Assembly (NCBI RefSeq): GCF_900167435.1
Contig: NZ_FUWS01000005.1
Coordinates: 146,972 to 197,271 of the forward strand
Origin: Marinactinospora thermotolerans DSM 45154
GTDB taxonomy: Bacteria; Actinomycetota; Actinomycetes; Streptosporangiales; Streptosporangiaceae
Reading direction: 5' to 3'
DNA: 50,300 nucleotides
Shown here: positions 34,399 to 43,553 of the stretch, one piece after another
Position numbering within the stretch: position 1 is the stretch's first letter
Layout of the letters: the number at the start of each line of letters is the position of its first letter
Program-made: the position numbers and the translations under genes
Notes under the pieces: model-generated
Seen by the model: only the letters and a program-made list of their open reading frames with translations
The model's database searches: none
Told to the model about the DNA's origin: nothing

Positions 34399-36480
34399 AT
34401 GGGACCCGATGACCACGCCCGGCACCACGCGGCGGCGCCCGCCTCCACCGGAGACCCCGCGCCCGCCACCACCCCGGGCCACGGCCAGCACGCCGGCCAC
34501 GACGGCCCACACGGGCACGGCGACCACGCGGCGGCGTTCCGCTCCCGCTTCCTATGGAACCTGCTGCTCGCCATCCCCGTCGTGGCCACCAGCCACATGG
34601 TCGCCGGATGGTTCGGATACTCCGTTCCGCACTGGGCCGCCTGGATCCCGCCCGTCCTGGGCACCGTGATCTTCGGCTACGGCGGCTGGCCCTTCCTCAG
34701 CGGCGCCGTCGGCGAACTGCGCGCCCGCCGGCCGGGCATGATGACGCTCGTCGCGCTGGCGATCACCGTCGCCTTCGTCGCCGGGCTGTTCTCCGCCGCC
34801 GGGCTGGCCGGACCCGCGCTGGACTTCTGGTGGGAGCTCGCCCTGCTCGTGGTCATCATGCTGCTGGGCCACTGGCTGGAGATGCGGGCGCTGGGCCAGG
34901 CATCAGGCGCGCTGGAGGCCCTCGCCGAGCTCCTGCCGGACACCGCCGAGCGGATCGCCGAGGACGGGAGCGTCGAGGAGGTGGGACTGGGCGAGTTGCG
35001 CGTGGGTGACACCGTCCTGGTCCGCTCCGGCGGCCGGGTCCCCGCCGACGGCACGGTCATGGACGGTTCGGCCGCGATGGACGAGTCGATGATCACCGGG
35101 GAGTCGCGGACCGTGACCCGCCGCGCGGGCGAGCGGGTCGTGGCGGGAACCGTGGCCACCGACTCCGCCGTCCGGGTGCGCGTCTCGGCGGTCGGCGAGG
35201 ACACCGCGCTGGCCGGAATCCGGCGGCTGGTCGCCGAGGCGCAGGAGTCGCGTTCGCGCGCCCAGGCGCTGGCCGACCGCGCCGCGGCGGCCCTGTTCTG
35301 GTTCGCCCTGGTCGCGGGCGCGCTCACCTTCGCCGCCTGGTCGCTGCTGGGGCCGCTGTCCGACGCCGTGGAACGGACCGTGACCGTCTTGGTGATCGCC
35401 TGCCCGCACGCGCTCGGCCTGGCGATCCCACTGGTCATCGCCATCTCGACGACGATGTCGGCGCGCGCGGGCATCCTGGTCAAGGACCGCTTGGCGCTGG
35501 AGCGCACGCGCGCGGTGGACGTGGTGCTGTTCGACAAGACCGGCACGCTCACCCGCGGCCGGCCCACGGTCACCGGCGTCGCCGCCGCCTCCGGCCACGA
35601 CGAGGAGGAGGTGCTGGCACTGGCCGGCGCCGCCGAGGCCGACTCCGAGCACCCCTTGGCCCGGGCGATCACGCGCGCCGCCCGCGAGCGGGGCCGAGTC
35701 CCCTCGGCGAGCGGCTTTCACTCCCTCACCGGCCGCGGCGTGCGCGCCGAGGTCGACGGCGCGCGGATCGAGGTCGGCGGTCCGGCCCTGCTCGCCGAGT
35801 CGGGCGCGGCCGAGCCCGCTGAACTCGTCGAACGCACCCGCGGCTGGCGGGAGCGGGGGGCCACCGTCCTGCACGTGCTGCGCGACGGCGCGGTGACCGG
35901 CGCGCTGGCGTTGGCCGACGAGGTCCGGCCGGAGTCCCGCCAGGCCGTGACGGAACTGCACGACCAGGGGGTGCGCGTGGCGATGGTGACCGGCGACGCC
36001 CGGCCCGTGGCCGACGCGGTGGCGGCCGAACTCGGCGTCGACGAGGTGTTCGCCGAGGTGCTGCCCGAACAGAAGGACCAGGTGGTGCGCGACCTACAGC
36101 GGAGAGGACACCGGGTGGCGATGGTCGGCGATGGCGTGAACGACGCGCCCGCGCTGGCCCGCGCCGACGTCGGCATCGCGATCGGCGCGGGAACCGACGT
36201 CGCGATCGAGTCGGCGGGCGTGGTGCTGGCCTCGGACGACCCGCGCGGCGTGCTGGCGGTCCGCCGCCTCTCGGCGGCCGGGTACCGCAAGATGTGGCAG
36301 AACCTGCTGTGGGCGGCGGGCTACAACGTCATCTCGGTGCCGCTGGCGGCGGGGGTGCTGGCGTCGATCGGCTTCGTCCCCCCACCCGCGGTGGGCGCCG
36401 TGGTGATGAGCCTGTCGACGATCGTGGTCGCGCTCAACGCCCAGCTCCTGCGCCGGGTGGACCTGTCGCCCGGTAGGTGA
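34399..36480 (+). CDS. Copper-translocating P1B-type ATPase, CopB-like (CPH motif)
   Basis: The protein is 693 aa. The N-terminus is a His/Gly/Asp-rich metal-binding tail (HGQHAGHDGPHGHGDH) in place of the Cys-containing HMA domains. The membrane metal site is CPH (VLVIACPHALGLAIP), the mark of the CopB/P1B-3 group for Cu2+, Cu+ or Ag+ export. The phosphorylation motif is VVLFDKTGTLTRG, the actuator has MITGES, the nucleotide domain has SEHPLARAI, and the hinge MVGDGVNDAPALARADVG. It pumps copper out of the cytoplasm with ATP. The start ATG follows GGGAGG. The CsoR-type operator directly upstream supports copper control. Confidence 0.95.
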   Translation: MGPDDHARHHAAAPASTGDPAPATTPGHGQHAGHDGPHGHGDHAAAFRSRFLWNLLLAIPVVATSHMVAGWFGYSVPHWAAWIPPVLGTVIFGYGGWPFLSGAVGELRARRPGMMTLVALAITVAFVAGLFSAAGLAGPALDFWWELALLVVIMLLGHWLEMRALGQASGALEALAELLPDTAERIAEDGSVEEVGLGELRVGDTVLVRSGGRVPADGTVMDGSAAMDESMITGESRTVTRRAGERVVAGTVATDSAVRVRVSAVGEDTALAGIRRLVAEAQESRSRAQALADRAAAALFWFALVAGALTFAAWSLLGPLSDAVERTVTVLVIACPHALGLAIPLVIAISTTMSARAGILVKDRLALERTRAVDVVLFDKTGTLTRGRPTVTGVAAASGHDEEEVLALAGAAEADSEHPLARAITRAARERGRVPSASGFHSLTGRGVRAEVDGARIEVGGPALLAESGAAEPAELVERTRGWRERGATVLHVLRDGAVTGALALADEVRPESRQAVTELHDQGVRVAMVTGDARPVADAVAAELGVDEVFAEVLPEQKDQVVRDLQRRGHRVAMVGDGVNDAPALARADVGIAIGAGTDVAIESAGVVLASDDPRGVLAVRRLSAAGYRKMWQNLLWAAGYNVISVPLAAGVLASIGFVPPPAVGAVVMSLSTIVVALNAQLLRRVDLSPGR

Positions 36481-36488
36481 TGCGCTGC

Positions 36489-36525
36489 CGCGCCGCCGCG
36501 CGGGCGGGACCCGCGCGGCGGCGCG
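36489..36525. terminator. Bidirectional terminator between the copper ATPase and CbiX-like genes
   Basis: A 16-bp perfect GC stem (36489-36504 with 36510-36525) with a 5-nt loop lies between the two convergent stop codons. Confidence 0.85.
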
Positions 36526-36565
36526 ACGCTCATCCGGTACGGGGGCGTTCCTGACGGGGAGCGGC

Positions 36566-37246
36566 TCAGGCGGCCAGCCGCGACGTCGCCGCGCGGTGCT
36601 GGGCCAGCAGCGTGTCCACCACGACGTCGGAGGGCCACAGCGGCGCGGTCACGGCCGTGGCGTCGAGTTCGCGGAGACGCTCGCCGTCGGCGCCGTCGAC
36701 CAGGCGCCAGGCGGCGACGGCGACCCGCGGGTTGCCGTTGCGGCGCAGCCGCGCCACGGCGTCGGAGACCGAGGGCGCCCAGGTTCCCAGGTGCCCGACC
36801 TGGACGGGTGAGTGCACCCTGCGGCTGAGCATCCGCGCGACCGCGGCCACCTGCTGGCGCTCGTCCTGGTCGCGGATGCCGTCGGCGGCGAGGACGACAC
36901 CGTCGCCGGGCCGCCAGCCGGCCTGCTCCAGGCGGACCGCCAGGTTGGCGACGATCGAGGGGACGGCGCCCAACGGGGCCGTCGCGCAGGCGTCGAAACG
37001 GTCGGCGAGGTTCAGTCCGGCGAAGAGCTCGGAGCTGGCGTGGTCGCCACCGGCCAGGAAGGCCGGGACGGCGACGAGCGGTCCCTCCAGCGCCTCGACG
37101 GCGGTCTTCAGGTCGGTGTCGGAGCCGAAGGCGGTCACCACGGGAGCCTCTCCACGACTCGCGATCGCCTCGGCGAGGTCCCCCAGCGCCTCCCTGCGCT
37201 GCGGGTCGTGAGAACCGTCGGCCACCAGCAGCATCGTCGGAACCAT
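36566..37246 (-). CDS. CbiX/SirB-like protein (sirohydrochlorin chelatase family), atypical
   Basis: The protein is 226 aa with two similar halves, as in the sirohydrochlorin cobalto-/ferrochelatase family that inserts Co2+ or Fe2+ into sirohydrochlorin for cobalamin or siroheme. It starts TMLLVADGSHDPQRREAL, where the usual motif is G-H-G-S-R-D; the active-site His is replaced by Asp. The second half begins VVLAADGIRDQDERQQV. FLAGGDHASSEL retains the second conserved loop with its His. So the fold is recognisable but chelatase activity is uncertain. ATG 37246 follows AAGGAG at 6 nt. No siroheme, nitrite or sulfite genes are adjacent. Confidence 0.72.
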   Translation of the reverse strand: MVPTMLLVADGSHDPQRREALGDLAEAIASRGEAPVVTAFGSDTDLKTAVEALEGPLVAVPAFLAGGDHASSELFAGLNLADRFDACATAPLGAVPSIVANLAVRLEQAGWRPGDGVVLAADGIRDQDERQQVAAVARMLSRRVHSPVQVGHLGTWAPSVSDAVARLRRNGNPRVAVAAWRLVDGADGERLRELDATAVTAPLWPSDVVVDTLLAQHRAATSRLAA

Positions 37247-38016
37247 GTCCGTCTCCTTAAAAATCGCCGAGAACGCCCACTCGGTATTGACGAGCGTAAA
37301 GATCACGGGTTTCACCCGAATGACCTCGTGTTACACACGTGAAAACAGCGTCTAATCACGACGTCCAAACGACCCAAAGGGGCGGCAAAGATCACCCGAG
37401 GTGACTCCGGAGCTCGTTCCGGGAAAAACGACGGCCGCAGGACCAGGCCCTACTTCCGCACGATAGCAACGATATACGGGGGGATTTCCTTTTTCCACAG
37501 CGGGGTGCTGTTATCGCCATCACTTCCTCCGCGGTCGCCTCCGGAGCGGGATCGCCTGAGTCTCCGACGCTCTCGCTAAGCCGGCGACTTTACTACCCGA
37601 CCTCTCTAGAGAGGTTCGCGTGATTGAGATTGGCAATTAACCGCCCCGCACTGGGAAATGGGAAATACCCATCTGGACGGATGATTAACATCAGCACCGG
37701 CCTCCCGGGCACGGACTGTCGGCACACGACGCTCTCGCGTCAACGATTGCGCTGCCCAGGACACCCGCCACTTCCACCTTGGCCGCCCCCGGCCAGGTCG
37801 CCCGCGCAGGCGGGCCAATGATCCGTCACCGGATCCGCGCGCAATTTCACGTCTCGCGTTCCCACGCTCCCACCGGCGCTCCCGCCGGCGCGCACCCCTC
37901 CGCCGCCTTCTCATCGCCTTCTCGTCTCCTTAACCCCCCGTTAGGGCGCTCGCCAGCACAGTTGTTGCGCCGGGCGACACCGCCGGCCATCCCACCCGAC
38001 CCCGTGGAGGATCCCT
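37247..38016. other. 770-nt intergenic region between two divergent genes
   Basis: This is the longest gene-free stretch and is less GC-rich than its surroundings, especially 37320-37700. It must hold the promoters of the CbiX-like gene and of the glycosyltransferase operon. A 16-bp perfect palindrome lies at 37600-37615. I found no convincing short gene, tRNA or known riboswitch. Confidence 0.6.
37600..37615. promoter_or_regulatory. 16-bp perfect palindrome, candidate operator
   Basis: ACCTCTCTAGAGAGGT is a perfect palindrome roughly midway between the divergent CbiX-like gene and glycosyltransferase operon. Its binding protein is unknown. Confidence 0.45.
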
Positions 38017-39237
38017 GTGACCCTGGATGACGTAGCGACCCCGCGTCCCCCGCGCGCCGCCGGGGACGGGCCCGGCCGGCTTCGCATCGCGCTGTACTCC
38101 CACGACGCCCAGGGCCTGGGCCACACGCGCCGCAACCTCGCCCTCGCCTCGGCCCTCGGCGCGCTGGAGCCGCGCCCCGACGTGCTCCTGCTCACCGGGG
38201 CGCCCGAGGCCGCGGCGTTCGGCCGTCCCCCGGGCTGTGACGTGGTCGGCCTGCCCGCGCTGGGCAAGGACCCCGACGGGGAGTACGCCGCCCGTCACCT
38301 CTCCGCCGACCTCGCCGACCTCATCTCGCTGCGCTCGGCGATCCTGTCCTCGACGCTTCGCTCCTTCACCCCCGACCTGCTCATCGTCGACAAGCACCCG
38401 CGCGGCGTGTTCGGCGAGCTGGAACCGGCGCTGCGCGTCCTGTGGCGCGGCCCCACACGCGTCGTCCTGGGTCTGCGCGACGTCTTAGACGCCCCCTCCG
38501 CCGCCGCGGCCGACTGGGAACGCGCCCGCGGCACCAGCGCGCTGCGCCGCTACTACGACGCCGTGTGGTGCTACGGCGACCCGACGCTCAGCGACCCCAC
38601 GGCCGACCTCGGCCTGCCCGCCGACCTCGCCGCGCGCGTCACCCACACCGGCTACCTGGTGCCCGACCGCGGGCGGAGCGGCGCGCCCGCGCCGATGCAG
38701 ACCCCCTTCGTGCTGGGACTGGCCGGCGGCGGCGCCGACGGCGCCCGCCTGGCCGAGGCGTTCGTCTCCGCCCCGCTGCCCGCGGGGGTGCACGGGGTGT
38801 TCGTCACCGGACCGCACATGCCGCCGGCGCGGCGCCGGGCGGTGGAGGCCCTGGCGGCCGGCCGCGCCGACATGAGCGTGCGCGAGTTCGCCCCCGACCT
38901 CGCCCCCTGGCTGGAACACGCCTCCGCCGTGGTGTCGATGGGCGGCTACAACACCGTCTGCGAGGCCCTGGCGGGCACCGCCCCGCTGCTGGTGGTGCCA
39001 CGGGTGCGGCCACGGGCCGAACAGCTCGTCCGCGCCCTGCGGCTGGCCGGGGCCGGACTGCTCGACCTGCTGCACCCGGCGGCGCTCACCCCCTCGGGGA
39101 TCGGGGCGTGGGTGGGCGAGGCGCTGGAACGTCCGCGCCGGCCGCGCGGCGGAGCCGACCTGGAGGGGCTGGCCCGCATCCCCGAACTGGCCCGGAAGCT
39201 GATCGACTCCCCGGCCTTCGCTCCCACCGCCTCCTGA
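38017..39237 (+). CDS. GT28/MurG-like glycosyltransferase, first gene of a six-gene operon
   Basis: The protein is 406 aa with a GT-B fold resembling the MurG/UDP-glucuronosyltransferase-like 'predicted glycosyl transferase' group. The N-terminal half has IALYSHDAQGLGHTRRNLALASAL (Gly-rich acceptor loop). The C-terminal half has FVLGLAGGGADGARLAEAF and VSMGGYNTVCEALAGTAPLLVVPR, the donor-sugar loop of this family. It should transfer a sugar from a nucleotide-sugar. The start GTG follows GTGGAGGATCCCT. The second glycosyltransferase gene follows after 44 nt. Neither donor nor acceptor can be read from the sequence. Confidence 0.82.
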   Translation: MTLDDVATPRPPRAAGDGPGRLRIALYSHDAQGLGHTRRNLALASALGALEPRPDVLLLTGAPEAAAFGRPPGCDVVGLPALGKDPDGEYAARHLSADLADLISLRSAILSSTLRSFTPDLLIVDKHPRGVFGELEPALRVLWRGPTRVVLGLRDVLDAPSAAAADWERARGTSALRRYYDAVWCYGDPTLSDPTADLGLPADLAARVTHTGYLVPDRGRSGAPAPMQTPFVLGLAGGGADGARLAEAFVSAPLPAGVHGVFVTGPHMPPARRRAVEALAAGRADMSVREFAPDLAPWLEHASAVVSMGGYNTVCEALAGTAPLLVVPRVRPRAEQLVRALRLAGAGLLDLLHPAALTPSGIGAWVGEALERPRRPRGGADLEGLARIPELARKLIDSPAFAPTAS

Positions 39238-39281
39238 CCGTCCCTGTCCTGTCGGACAGGCATCCCCCGAAAGGACCCGTC

Positions 39282-40541
39282 ATGTCCCTCTCGTCGCCCG
39301 GCGGCGCCACCGGACACCGGATCGGCTACGTGCTGAAGATGTACCCGCGCTTCTCCGAGACCTTCGTCGTCACCGAGGTCCTGGCCCGGGAGGCCCGCGG
39401 GGCCGACATCGAGCTGTTCTCGCTGCGCCTGCCCAACGACGGCCGCTTCCACGACACCCTGTCGCGGGTCCAGGCCCCCGTCACCTACCTGCCGCACACG
39501 CGGCTGCGCGCCGCGGAGCTGTGGGAGACGCTGGCCCGGGTCAACGCGCTGCGCCCCATCGGCCCCGACGCGCTCACCGCCCTGCTCGCCGCCGACGCCC
39601 GCGACGCCGCCCAGGCCATGGAGCTGGCCGTGCACGTCACCGAGCGGGGCATCACCCACCTGCACGCCCACTTCGGCTCGGTCGCCACGACCGTGGCCCG
39701 GCTGACCTCGCTGATCACGGGGGTGCCCTACTCGTTCACCGCCCACGCCAAGGACATCTTCCACGCCTCGGTGGAGCCGGCCGACCTGGCCGCCAAACTC
39801 GCCGACGCCCACCACGTGGTCACCGTCAGCGACTACAACGTCGGCCACCTCACCGACCGCTACGGGAGCGCGGCGCGGCGGGTGTACCGGGTCTACAACG
39901 GCCTGGACCTCTCCGCGCACCCCTACCGCGACCCCGTCGACCGTCTCCCGCTGATCGCCGCGGTGGGCCGCCTGGTCGAGAAGAAGGGGTTCGACGTGCT
40001 GCTGGAGGCGTGCGCCCTGCTGGTGGCGCGTGGCGTGCGGTTCCGCTGCCGCATCGCGGGGACGGGCGCGCTGGCCGGCGAGCTGACCGCGCTGGCCGAA
40101 CGGCTCGGCCTGGCCGGGACGGTGGAGTTCACCGGTCCGCTCCCCCAGCCCCGGGTCCGTGAGCTGGTCGGCGCGGCCGCGGTGTTCGCGGCGCCGTGCG
40201 TCGTGGGCTCCGACGGCAACGCCGACGGGCTGCCGACCGTGCTGCTGGAGGCGATGGCGCTGGGCACCCCGTGCGTGTCCACCGACGTCACCGGCATCCC
40301 CGAGGTGGTGCGCGACGGCGAGACCGGGCTCGTGGTGGCCCAGCGGGACCCGGCCGCCCTGGCCGACGCGCTCGCCGCGCTGCTGGCCGACCCGACGCTG
40401 CGGGTCGGCCTGGCGCGGGCGGGCCGCGCACTGGTCGAGCGGGAGTTCGACGCCGCCGTCCAGGCCGGCCGGCTCGACGCGCTCCTGCCCCCGCCCCCGG
40501 TGACCGGACCTCCCGTGCCCGCCGCCGTCGCGGCCCTGTGA
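39282..40541 (+). CDS. GT4-family glycosyltransferase, second gene of the operon
   Basis: The protein is 419 aa, a retaining GT4 enzyme. The N-terminal domain starts GYVLKMYPRFSETFVVTEVLARE, a pattern of the exopolysaccharide/colanic-acid type transferases. VPYSFTAHAKDIFHA is an acceptor-side segment. The donor side shows IAAVGRLVEKKGFDVLLEA and the E-x7-E region DGLPTVLLEAMALGTPCVSTDVTGIPEVV. ATG 39282 follows GAAAGGACCCGTC. A longer in-frame extension to 38442 is a shadow of the first gene. The third transferase begins 23 nt downstream. Confidence 0.9.
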   Translation: MSLSSPGGATGHRIGYVLKMYPRFSETFVVTEVLAREARGADIELFSLRLPNDGRFHDTLSRVQAPVTYLPHTRLRAAELWETLARVNALRPIGPDALTALLAADARDAAQAMELAVHVTERGITHLHAHFGSVATTVARLTSLITGVPYSFTAHAKDIFHASVEPADLAAKLADAHHVVTVSDYNVGHLTDRYGSAARRVYRVYNGLDLSAHPYRDPVDRLPLIAAVGRLVEKKGFDVLLEACALLVARGVRFRCRIAGTGALAGELTALAERLGLAGTVEFTGPLPQPRVRELVGAAAVFAAPCVVGSDGNADGLPTVLLEAMALGTPCVSTDVTGIPEVVRDGETGLVVAQRDPAALADALAALLADPTLRVGLARAGRALVEREFDAAVQAGRLDALLPPPPVTGPPVPAAVAAL

Positions 40542-40564
40542 CCAGCCCCGTCAAGGAGGACAAC

Positions 40565-41704
40565 GTGCGAATCGCCTATGTGTGCGCCGACCCCGGCATC
40601 CCGGTGTTCGGCTCCAAGGGGGCCTCCATCCACGTCCAAGAGGTCCTGCGGGTCCTGCTGGCGCGCGGCGCGCGCGTCGAGCTGTTCTGCATGCGCACGG
40701 GCGGCCCGCCGCCCGCCGACCTCGCCGGCATCCCCGTGCACGAGGTCGCGCCGGCGCGCACCGGTGACACGGCCACGCGCGAGCGCATGACGATGCGCGC
40801 CGCCGCGGCCCTGGAGAACCTGATGGAGGCCGCCGGCCCCTACGACCTGGTCTACGAGCGCTACGCGCTGTGGGGCGGGTTCGCGTTGGAGCGGGCGAGC
40901 GCGGCCGGGGTGCCCGGCGTGCTGGAGGTCAACGCCCCGTTGATCGAGGAGCAGGCCGAGCACCGCGGCCTGGTCCACCGGCGCGGCGCCGAGGCGATCC
41001 TGTCGCGCGCCCTCACCGTGGCCTCGGCCGTGGTGTGCGTGTCGGGACCGGTCGCGGAGTGGGTGCTGGCCCACGGCGCGCCCCCGCAGCGGGTCCACGT
41101 CATCCCCAACGGCGTGGACGTGCGACGGTTCCGGCCCGCCGACCGGGAACCCGGCGGCCCGTTCACCGTCGGCTTCACCGGTTCCCTCAAGCGCTGGCAC
41201 GGCGTGGACGTGCTGGTGGGCGCGTTCGCCCGGATGCGCGGGGACGACGCGCGGCTGCTGATCGTCGGCGACGGCCCCGAGGCCGCGTCGCTGCGCGACC
41301 TCGCCCACCGGCTGGGCGTCGCCGAGCGGGTCGAGTTCACCGGGGCGCTCCCGCCCGACCGGGTGCCCGCGCAACTGCGCCGGATGCACGTGGCCGCGGC
41401 GCCCTACCGGGCCGAGGGCGGACACTACTTCTCACCGCTGAAGCTCTATGAGTACCTGGCGGCGGGCCTGCCCGTGGTCGCCGGCGACGTCGGCCAGATC
41501 GGCCAGGTCGTCGTCCCCGGCTCCAACGGCCTCCTGGTCCCCGGCGGCGACGCCCCCGCGCTGGCCGCCGCGCTGGAGTCCCTGCGCGACGACCCCGCGG
41601 CGCGCGCCCGGATGCGCGCCGCCGCCCGCCGCACCGCCCTGGGGCACACCTGGGAGGCGGTCGTGGAACGCACGCTGGCCGTCGCCGGTCCGATCGCGGT
41701 ATGA
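40565..41704 (+). CDS. GT4-family glycosyltransferase, third gene of the operon
   Basis: The protein is 379 aa and also GT4-like but distinct from its neighbour. It begins VRIAYVCADPGIPVFGSKGASIHVQEVLRVLLARG. The middle has VHVIPNGVDVRRFRP and FTVGFTGSLKRWHGVDVLVGAF, and the donor region reads YFSPLKLYEYLAAGLPVVAGDVGQIGQVV, with a Ser-Pro-Leu-Lys in place of the first part of the usual E-x7-E. GTG 40565 has AAGGAGG at the right distance; GTG 40538 overlapping the preceding stop is the alternative. It precedes the ABC exporter by 43 nt. Confidence 0.9.
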   Translation: MRIAYVCADPGIPVFGSKGASIHVQEVLRVLLARGARVELFCMRTGGPPPADLAGIPVHEVAPARTGDTATRERMTMRAAAALENLMEAAGPYDLVYERYALWGGFALERASAAGVPGVLEVNAPLIEEQAEHRGLVHRRGAEAILSRALTVASAVVCVSGPVAEWVLAHGAPPQRVHVIPNGVDVRRFRPADREPGGPFTVGFTGSLKRWHGVDVLVGAFARMRGDDARLLIVGDGPEAASLRDLAHRLGVAERVEFTGALPPDRVPAQLRRMHVAAAPYRAEGGHYFSPLKLYEYLAAGLPVVAGDVGQIGQVVVPGSNGLLVPGGDAPALAAALESLRDDPAARARMRAAARRTALGHTWEAVVERTLAVAGPIAV

Positions 41705-41747
41705 CCACCCCCGTCCCCACCCCGCTGCCCCCTGAAAGGACCACAAG

Positions 41748-43553
41748 ATGGCCCGACCGAAGAACCTACGGGAGTCCCTGCCGGGGCTGCGCCGTATCTT
41801 CGGCCACCTGCGCCCGCATCTGCGCCAGGAGCGGACCCTCGTCGCCGGCGGCTTCATCGCGCTGTTCACCGAGGTCGCCTTCCGGCTGCTGGAACCCTGG
41901 CCGCTGAAGATCGTCCTGGACGCGGTGGTCCGTCCCGACCTGGAGCCGACCCCGCGCCTGATGTTGATGCTGGTGCTGTGCGGGGTGACGGTCGTCGCGT
42001 TCGCCGGGATGCGCGCGCTGGCCTCCTACCTGATGACGAGCGCGTTCGCGCTGGCCGGGTCGCGCGTGCTCACCAAGGTCCGGGGCGACCTGTTCGCCCA
42101 CCTGCAACGCCTGTCGTTGCGCTACCACCGCAGCAGCCGCGCCGGCGACCTGCTGACCCGGCTGACCGGGGACGTCAACCGGTTGCAGGAGGTCGCCGTC
42201 ACCGCGGCGCTGCCCATGGTGGGCAACGTCGTCACCCTGCTGGGGATGAGCGTCGTCATGCTCATCATCAACTGGCCGCTGGCCTGCCTGGTGCTGGCGA
42301 TGTTCCCGGTGTTCGCGCTGTACGGGACGCGGGACTCCGCGCGGATCAACTCGGCGGCGCGCGAGCAGCGCCGCCGCGAGGGCGAGCTGGCCGGCGGCGC
42401 GGCCGAGGCGCTGGCCGCCATCACCGTCGTGCAGTCCTACGGCCTGGAGGCCGAACAGCAGAGGGGCTTCGCCGCCAGCAACGACTCCAGCCTCGTCTCG
42501 GGCGTGCGCGCCACCCGGCTGTCGGCGGGGCTGGAACGGCGCACCGACCTGCTCGTGGGCATCGCCACCGGCATGGTCGTGACCGCGGGCGGGTATGCCG
42601 CTCTCTCAGGCAGCCTCACCCCCGGCGAACTGGTGGTGTTCGTGACCTACCTGAAGAGCGCGTTCAAACCGATGCGGGACATGGCCAAGTACACCGGCCG
42701 CATCGCCAAGGCCGCGGCCAGCGGTGAGCGCGTCGCCGAGCTGCTCGCCGTGCGCCCCGACATCACCGACGGGCCGCTCGACGTCACCCCGCCGCGCCGC
42801 GGCGAGGTCCGCTTCGAGTCGGTGAGCCTGGACTACGGCGCGGGCCGGTGGGGGCTGCGCGGACTGGACCTGGCGGTGCCCGCGGGCACCCGGGTCGGCG
42901 TGATCGGCCCGTCGGGGTCGGGCAAGTCGACGATGGCGTCGCTGCTGCTGCGCCTCCAGGACCCCACCGAGGGGCGGGTGGTGATCGACGGGCTGGACCT
43001 GCGCGACCTGCCGGTCGCGGCGGCGCGCTCGCAGGTGGCGATCGTGCTCCAGGAGTCGGTGCTGTTCGCCACGACGATCCGGGAGAACATCCGGCACGGC
43101 GACCCCACCGCCGACGACGCGCAGGTCGAGGCCGCCGCCCGGGCCGCCAACGCGCACGGCTTCGTCTCCGCGCTGCCCGACGGCTACGACACGGTGCTGG
43201 GCGAGCGCGGGGCGACCCTGTCGGGCGGGCAGCGTCAACGCATCGCGATCGCCCGGGCGATGCTGCGCCGCTCCCCCATCGTGGTGCTGGACGAGGCGAC
43301 GACCGGCCTGGACCCTGATAGCCGGCGGGAGGTCCAAGACGCGCTGGCCGAACTGACCCGGGGGCGCACGACCTTCCTCATCTCCCACGACATCGACGCG
43401 GTCGCCGACTGCGACGTCGTCATCGCCATCCACGACGGGCGGGTGCTCGCCCAGGGACAGCCCCAGGAGGTCATCGAGGTGACCGCGAACATCGCCGCCG
43501 CGTCGGAGACGACCGGCTCCCCGACCGAGCCGAGGAGGCCCACCGGTGCTTGA
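41748..43553 (+). CDS. ABC exporter, fused permease and ATPase (half-transporter)
   Basis: The protein is 601 aa: an N-terminal six-helix exporter domain (residues about 20-320, with the LSLRYHRSSRAGDLLTRLTGDV coupling segment) and a C-terminal ATPase. Walker A is GPSGSGKSTMASLLL, the Q-loop lies in VAIVLQESVLFATTIRENI, the signature is LSGGQRQRIAIARAML and Walker B is PIVVLDEATTGLDP. It should form a homodimer and export a lipid or small molecule. ATG 41748 follows AAAGGA. It overlaps the next gene by 8 nt, so translation is coupled to the kinase. The product of the glycosyltransferases is the likely cargo (inference). Confidence 0.95.
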   Translation: MARPKNLRESLPGLRRIFGHLRPHLRQERTLVAGGFIALFTEVAFRLLEPWPLKIVLDAVVRPDLEPTPRLMLMLVLCGVTVVAFAGMRALASYLMTSAFALAGSRVLTKVRGDLFAHLQRLSLRYHRSSRAGDLLTRLTGDVNRLQEVAVTAALPMVGNVVTLLGMSVVMLIINWPLACLVLAMFPVFALYGTRDSARINSAAREQRRREGELAGGAAEALAAITVVQSYGLEAEQQRGFAASNDSSLVSGVRATRLSAGLERRTDLLVGIATGMVVTAGGYAALSGSLTPGELVVFVTYLKSAFKPMRDMAKYTGRIAKAAASGERVAELLAVRPDITDGPLDVTPPRRGEVRFESVSLDYGAGRWGLRGLDLAVPAGTRVGVIGPSGSGKSTMASLLLRLQDPTEGRVVIDGLDLRDLPVAAARSQVAIVLQESVLFATTIRENIRHGDPTADDAQVEAAARAANAHGFVSALPDGYDTVLGERGATLSGGQRQRIAIARAMLRRSPIVVLDEATTGLDPDSRREVQDALAELTRGRTTFLISHDIDAVADCDVVIAIHDGRVLAQGQPQEVIEVTANIAAASETTGSPTEPRRPTGA

